This document shows, in pieces, positions 60,992 through 64,000 of a DNA stretch of 64,000 nucleotides (its first letter is position 1; each line of letters opens with the position of its first letter). The notes beneath the pieces were generated by a model. That model saw only the letters and a list, made by a program, of their open reading frames with translations. It searched no databases and was not told the DNA's origin. The stretch lies in assembly GCF_033366695.1 (NCBI RefSeq), contig NZ_JAOBTQ010000001.1, forward strand, positions 7,564,001-7,628,000. Direction: 5' to 3'. Position numbers and translations under genes: made by a program. Source of the DNA: Streptomyces sp. SCL15-4. Lineage in GTDB: Bacteria; Actinomycetota; Actinomycetes; Streptomycetales; Streptomycetaceae.

Positions 60992-61813
60992 GTCGATCTG
61001 GCATCCCTTCCCGTCCGCTTCCTGCCGACCTCCGACGGCCGCCTCGCCTACCGCGAGGCCGGCTCCGGAACGCCCCTCGTCCTGCTGCACGGCGGCTTCA
61101 CCGACCACCGCATGTGGGAGGCGCAGATCCGGGCCTTCGCGCCGACCCACCGGGTCATCGCCTGGGACGCCCGCGGCCACGGCGCCTCCGACAACGCCAC
61201 CCGTCCGTTCCGCCCGGCCGACGACCTCGCCGCGCTGCTCCGGGGGCTCGACGCCGCGCCCGCCGTCCTCGTCGGGCTGTCGATGGGCGGGGGCACCGCC
61301 ACCGACTGCGCGCTGGAGCACCCCGAGCTGGTCCGCGCGGTCGCCGTCAGCGGAGTGGGCACCAGCGAGCCCGTGTTCGAGCACCCGTGGGTGCTCAAGG
61401 TCATCGCCGAGCAGCAGGCGAGCCTGGCCGCGGGCGACCTGGAGGGCTGGGCCGACGCGTTCGCGCTGTGGGCGGCGGGCCCGGACCGGGAGCTGTCCGA
61501 GGTCGACCCCGGCGTGGTGCGCCTGGTACGGGAGATGGGGCTGGCCACGCTGCGCAAGCACACGCCCGACGAGCCCGACCACACGGTCCCCGTCACCCGC
61601 ACCTGGGAGCGCGCCCCGGGCATCGAGGTGCCGCTGATCACCATCAACGGCGCCCTGGACTCCCCGGACCACCACGCCATGGCCGCCCGGCTCGTGGACC
61701 TCGTCCCGGACGGCCGCGGCGTCACCGTGCCGGGCGCCGCCCACTACCCGAACATGGAGAACCCGGACGCCTTCGACGCCGAACTGGCCGCCTTCCTGGA
61801 GCGCCTGCCGTAA
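60986..61813 (+). CDS. Alpha/beta-hydrolase
   Basis: 275 residues. LVLLHGGFTDHRMWE carries the oxyanion His-Gly, VLVGLSMGGGTATDCAL the nucleophile elbow G-L-S-M-G, INGALDSPDHH the acidic residue and PGAAHYPNMENPDAF the catalytic His. It is close to the 3-oxoadipate enol-lactonase/esterase group. The start lies within the operator with no Shine-Dalgarno, so the mRNA may be leaderless. Likely MarR-controlled detoxification or catabolic esterase; substrate unknown. Confidence 0.9.
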   Translation: MTVDLASLPVRFLPTSDGRLAYREAGSGTPLVLLHGGFTDHRMWEAQIRAFAPTHRVIAWDARGHGASDNATRPFRPADDLAALLRGLDAAPAVLVGLSMGGGTATDCALEHPELVRAVAVSGVGTSEPVFEHPWVLKVIAEQQASLAAGDLEGWADAFALWAAGPDRELSEVDPGVVRLVREMGLATLRKHTPDEPDHTVPVTRTWERAPGIEVPLITINGALDSPDHHAMAARLVDLVPDGRGVTVPGAAHYPNMENPDAFDAELAAFLERLP

Positions 61814-61985
61814 CCCGGGCCGGCGGGGGAGGGGGCCGGGGACCCGGGCGGGTGTGCCCGGCCCGCTCCGGCGGGTACCCGGAGGCCGGGCGGCCTGACC
61901 CGGGCGGGCGTACCGGCACTGCGGCGAGCGTGTCCCGAGGCGAGACTGCTGGGAAGACGACCGGTGCCGGGGTGGTGATGCAGAG

Positions 61986-63188
61986 GTGACCGCAGACCCG
62001 GGCGGTGCCCCGCTGGAGGACTTCCTCGCCGACCCCACCACCTGCACCCTGGACATGGCGACCGCCGTCGCCCGCTGCGCGAAGGCCCTGGGCCTCCGGC
62101 ACGCCGTCGTCTACCTCGCCGACCTCCAGCAGCGGCACCTCGTGCCGCTCACCGACGTCACCGCGGCCCTGCCCATCGACACGTCGCTCGCCGGCTGGTG
62201 CTACCGCACCCAGTCGCTGCGCGTCGAGGAGTCCGAGCGGGACGGCATGACGGCCTGGTTCCCTCTCCTCGACGGCGCCGAACGGCTCGGCGTCCTCGCC
62301 GTCCACACCGGGACGCTCACCGCGGCGACCCTGCGCCAGGGCCGGGCGATGGCCGCCCTGCTCGCGATGATGACCTCCTCGAAACGGGCGTACAAGGAGA
62401 CCTTCGTACGGCGGACCCGCACCCGGGAGATGCACCTGCCCGCCGAGATGCTGCGCGCCTTCCTGCCGCCGCGTACCATCGGCAACCCCCACGTCGTCTC
62501 CACGGCCGTCCTCGAACCCGCCTACGACCTCGGCGGCGACGCCTTCGACCACGCCCTGACCACCGACAGCCTGCACGCCGTCGTCCTGGACGCCATGGGG
62601 CACAACCTGCTCTCCGGGCTGACCAGCGCGGTCGCCCTGGCCGCCTGCCGCAACGCCCGGCGCAACGACGCCGACCTGCGCGACCTGGTGGACAGCGTGG
62701 ACGAGGCGCTCACCCAGTGGCTGCCGGACCAGTTCTGCACCGGCATCCTCGCCCGGCTCGACTTCCGCACCGGCAGGCTGGAGTGGTTCAACTGCGGCCA
62801 TCCCGCGCCGCTGCTGATCCGCGGCCAGCGGCTGATCGCCGACGCGCTGTCCCGCGAGGCCGACCCGCCCATGGGCCTGCGGTCCCTGTTGTCCGAGCGG
62901 ATCCGCCGGGCGCACACCGCCCAGCTCCAGCCCGGGGACCGGGTGCTGCTCTACACCGACGGCGTCACCGAGGCGCGCACGGCCGACGGCCGGCTCCTCG
63001 GCCTGGAGAGGTTCGCGGACTACGTCATCCGGGCCAGCGCCACCGGCGAGATCGCGCCCGAGACGCTCAGGCGCCTGATCCACTCGCTGCTGGACTCCCA
63101 GGACAGCCGGCTCCGGGACGACGCCACGATCGTGATGATGGAGTGGGAGCCGGGCTCGCCGCCGCCGGGCTCCGACCTCGCCGGTTAG
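61986..63188 (+). CDS. GAF-domain SpoIIE-type PP2C phosphatase
   Basis: 400 residues. The N-terminal half (CTLDMATAVARCAKALGLRHAVVYLADL and VEESERDGMTAWFPLLDGAERLGVLAVHTG) is a GAF sensor domain; the C-terminal half is a SpoIIE phosphatase beginning MLRAFLPP with YDLGGDAFDHA, LDAMGHNLLSG, FCTGILARLDF, NCGHPAPLL and LYTDGVTEAR, finishing DDATIVMMEW. The Gly-His replacement of the usual D-V-x-G-H-G is minor. It should respond to a small molecule and dephosphorylate an anti-anti-sigma factor. GTG start; the ribosome binding site is weak (GGTGATG). Confidence 0.9.
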   Translation: MTADPGGAPLEDFLADPTTCTLDMATAVARCAKALGLRHAVVYLADLQQRHLVPLTDVTAALPIDTSLAGWCYRTQSLRVEESERDGMTAWFPLLDGAERLGVLAVHTGTLTAATLRQGRAMAALLAMMTSSKRAYKETFVRRTRTREMHLPAEMLRAFLPPRTIGNPHVVSTAVLEPAYDLGGDAFDHALTTDSLHAVVLDAMGHNLLSGLTSAVALAACRNARRNDADLRDLVDSVDEALTQWLPDQFCTGILARLDFRTGRLEWFNCGHPAPLLIRGQRLIADALSREADPPMGLRSLLSERIRRAHTAQLQPGDRVLLYTDGVTEARTADGRLLGLERFADYVIRASATGEIAPETLRRLIHSLLDSQDSRLRDDATIVMMEWEPGSPPPGSDLAG

Positions 63189-63641
63189 GCCCGGCGCGTG
63201 CCGCACGCCGAGATCCGCCGGCCGGCTGGTCTCCCCGGTGCACCGGCTCGCCGTCCGGCCGGGCGACGCCCCTGCCCGGGCTGCCGCCCGGGGAACGGAT
63301 GACCCGGGCCGAGGCGCGCGCCGGCCTCGCCATCGTCGGCGACCGGCACTCCGGCCGGCCCGCGCACCCCTGACGGCCGCCGGGCGCGTGCCGCCGCCCG
63401 CACCCGGCCCGGTGCGACGTCCTGCTCGCCGGGGCGGCATCGACGCCCTCACCGGCGCGACGGTCGTCCCGGACCGCGGCCCCGGCCCGGTGGAACCGGA
63501 GGTCCGCCGCGCCGCCCGGCCGCGAGCCCGGACGGACACCACACTCGGCCCCCGGCGCCCGGCGCGGCGGCGGGGGAGGGGAGTGCGCTGCCGGCCCCGC
63601 CCGGTTCGAGGTCGCACCTCGCGCACGGCGCCAGACAGGCC
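63189..63641. other. 453 bases without a supported gene
   Basis: A short plus-strand phrase (MTRAEARAGLAIVGD... to a stop at 63371) has good codon bias but no recognisable match or start signal, and may be a remnant. The rest shows no coding bias, and I see no repeat. Confidence 0.4.
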
Positions 63642-64000
63642 CTAGGCGCCCGAAGGGAGCAGCTGGTCGGTCAGCCGGTGGGCCTGGGCGAGCAGGGCGC
63701 CGTAGGTGGCGACCTCGTCGGGGTCGTCGGTCGTGGCGCGGGCCAGGTCCCGGCGCAGCACGGTGAGCGTGCCGCGCAGGTCGGCCACGGCCTCGCGCAG
63801 CTCGTCCTCCCGGGCGTCGCCGAACCGGCTGTGGCCGTAGAGTCGTAGCGCGCGGGCGGTCCGGCACAGGAACTGCGCGTACCGCCGGGCGAGCGCGGGG
63901 TGCGGCCGGGGCGCCGGACGGTCCTCGGCGGCGGTCTCCAGCACCGTGCGGGTCACCTCCGCGGTGTACACGGCCGCGTAGTCCAGGGCCGCCAGCGCGT
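63642..64000 (-). CDS. C-terminal part of an unidentified helical protein (runs off the window)
   Basis: The frame is open from the right edge, reading ALAALDYAAVYTAEVTRTVLET..., so it is the C-terminal ~119 residues of a longer protein, not a 109-residue gene starting at the in-frame GTG 63971. The segment is helical, Arg/Leu/Asp-rich ([35 protein letters not shown]), ending QLLPSGA. This looks like the cytoplasmic tail seen in some FUSC/aromatic-acid-exporter-like proteins, but the identification is weak. Confidence 0.55.
   Translation of the reverse strand, partial: ALAALDYAAVYTAEVTRTVLETAAEDRPAPRPHPALARRYAQFLCRTARALRLYGHSRFGDAREDELREAVADLRGTLTVLRRDLARATTDDPDEVATYGALLAQAHRLTDQLLPSGA

Overview
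The window is high-GC actinobacterial DNA, almost certainly from a Streptomyces chromosome. The support is third codon positions that are nearly all G or C, frequent GTG starts behind GGAGG-type ribosome binding sites, Tat-type signal peptides, three SpoIIE-type phosphatases, a class F sortase, a GH46 chitosanase, a 480-residue-type GAPDH and a DUF5133 protein. No insertion sequence, prophage, rRNA or CRISPR array was seen. It reads as accessory chromosomal sequence (arm-like by content) with several locally decayed genes.

Layout. 1-7.2 kb: a truncated cytochrome P450, a membrane SpoIIE phosphatase, a GNAT protein behind a tiny ORF, a Gfo/Idh oxidoreductase, a two-gene ATP-grasp peptide (graspetide) locus tgmA-tgmB, a fructosamine-kinase-like protein and an SCO6745-like protein under a perfect palindrome. 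7.5-9 kb: a secreted acidic protein with a duplicated PRGGMHTGGGALA motif next to a class F sortase. 9-12.3 kb: GH27 alpha-galactosidase-like enzyme, TetR regulator (with a readable operator) and SGNH esterase. 12.4-18.3 kb: HxlR with a divergent imine-reductase-like gene, LysR, PhoX-like Tat protein, and two broken polyamine-type ABC permeases. 18.4-26.5 kb: M9 collagenase, GAPDH, a Cmx-type efflux pump with what looks like a translation-controlled attenuator, small unknowns, and a SpoIIE phosphatase beside a MASE1 membrane protein.

27-38.6 kb is a selenocysteine locus: selA, selB (frameshifted as written), tRNA-Sec on the opposite strand overlapping the selB 3' end, selD, and a formate dehydrogenase large subunit with an in-frame UGA followed by a textbook bacterial SECIS hairpin. 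The electron-transfer subunits (4Fe-4S protein, NrfD-like membrane protein) and a Tat-exported HD-domain protein lie upstream on the same strand. The cell appears built to make a selenoprotein formate dehydrogenase, yet the selB reading frame is broken.

39.6-49.8 kb: HATPase regulator, CsbD, DedA, a CPA2 antiporter with its TrkA-C/KhtT-like subunit, ProP-like osmolyte transporter, chitosanase with an upstream 19-bp palindrome, phosphoglucomutase, secreted GDSL lipase, DUF5133 and a secreted protein.

50.2-58.8 kb is the most striking part: a compact set of seven genes coding for an Agd3-like secreted deacetylase, a PelF-like GT4 glycosyltransferase, a polytopic membrane protein, two SDR sugar-nucleotide enzymes, a sugar-1-phosphate nucleotidyltransferase and a Spherulin-4/Sph3-like hydrolase. 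Agd3 and Sph3 are the deacetylase and hydrolase of fungal galactosaminogalactan, and PelF is the synthase of the bacterial Pel polysaccharide, so this looks like an actinobacterial aminosugar exopolysaccharide operon. The window ends with a maltokinase-cap protein, GH25 lysozyme, a MarR/hydrolase divergent pair with paired operators, a GAF-SpoIIE phosphatase and a truncated gene.
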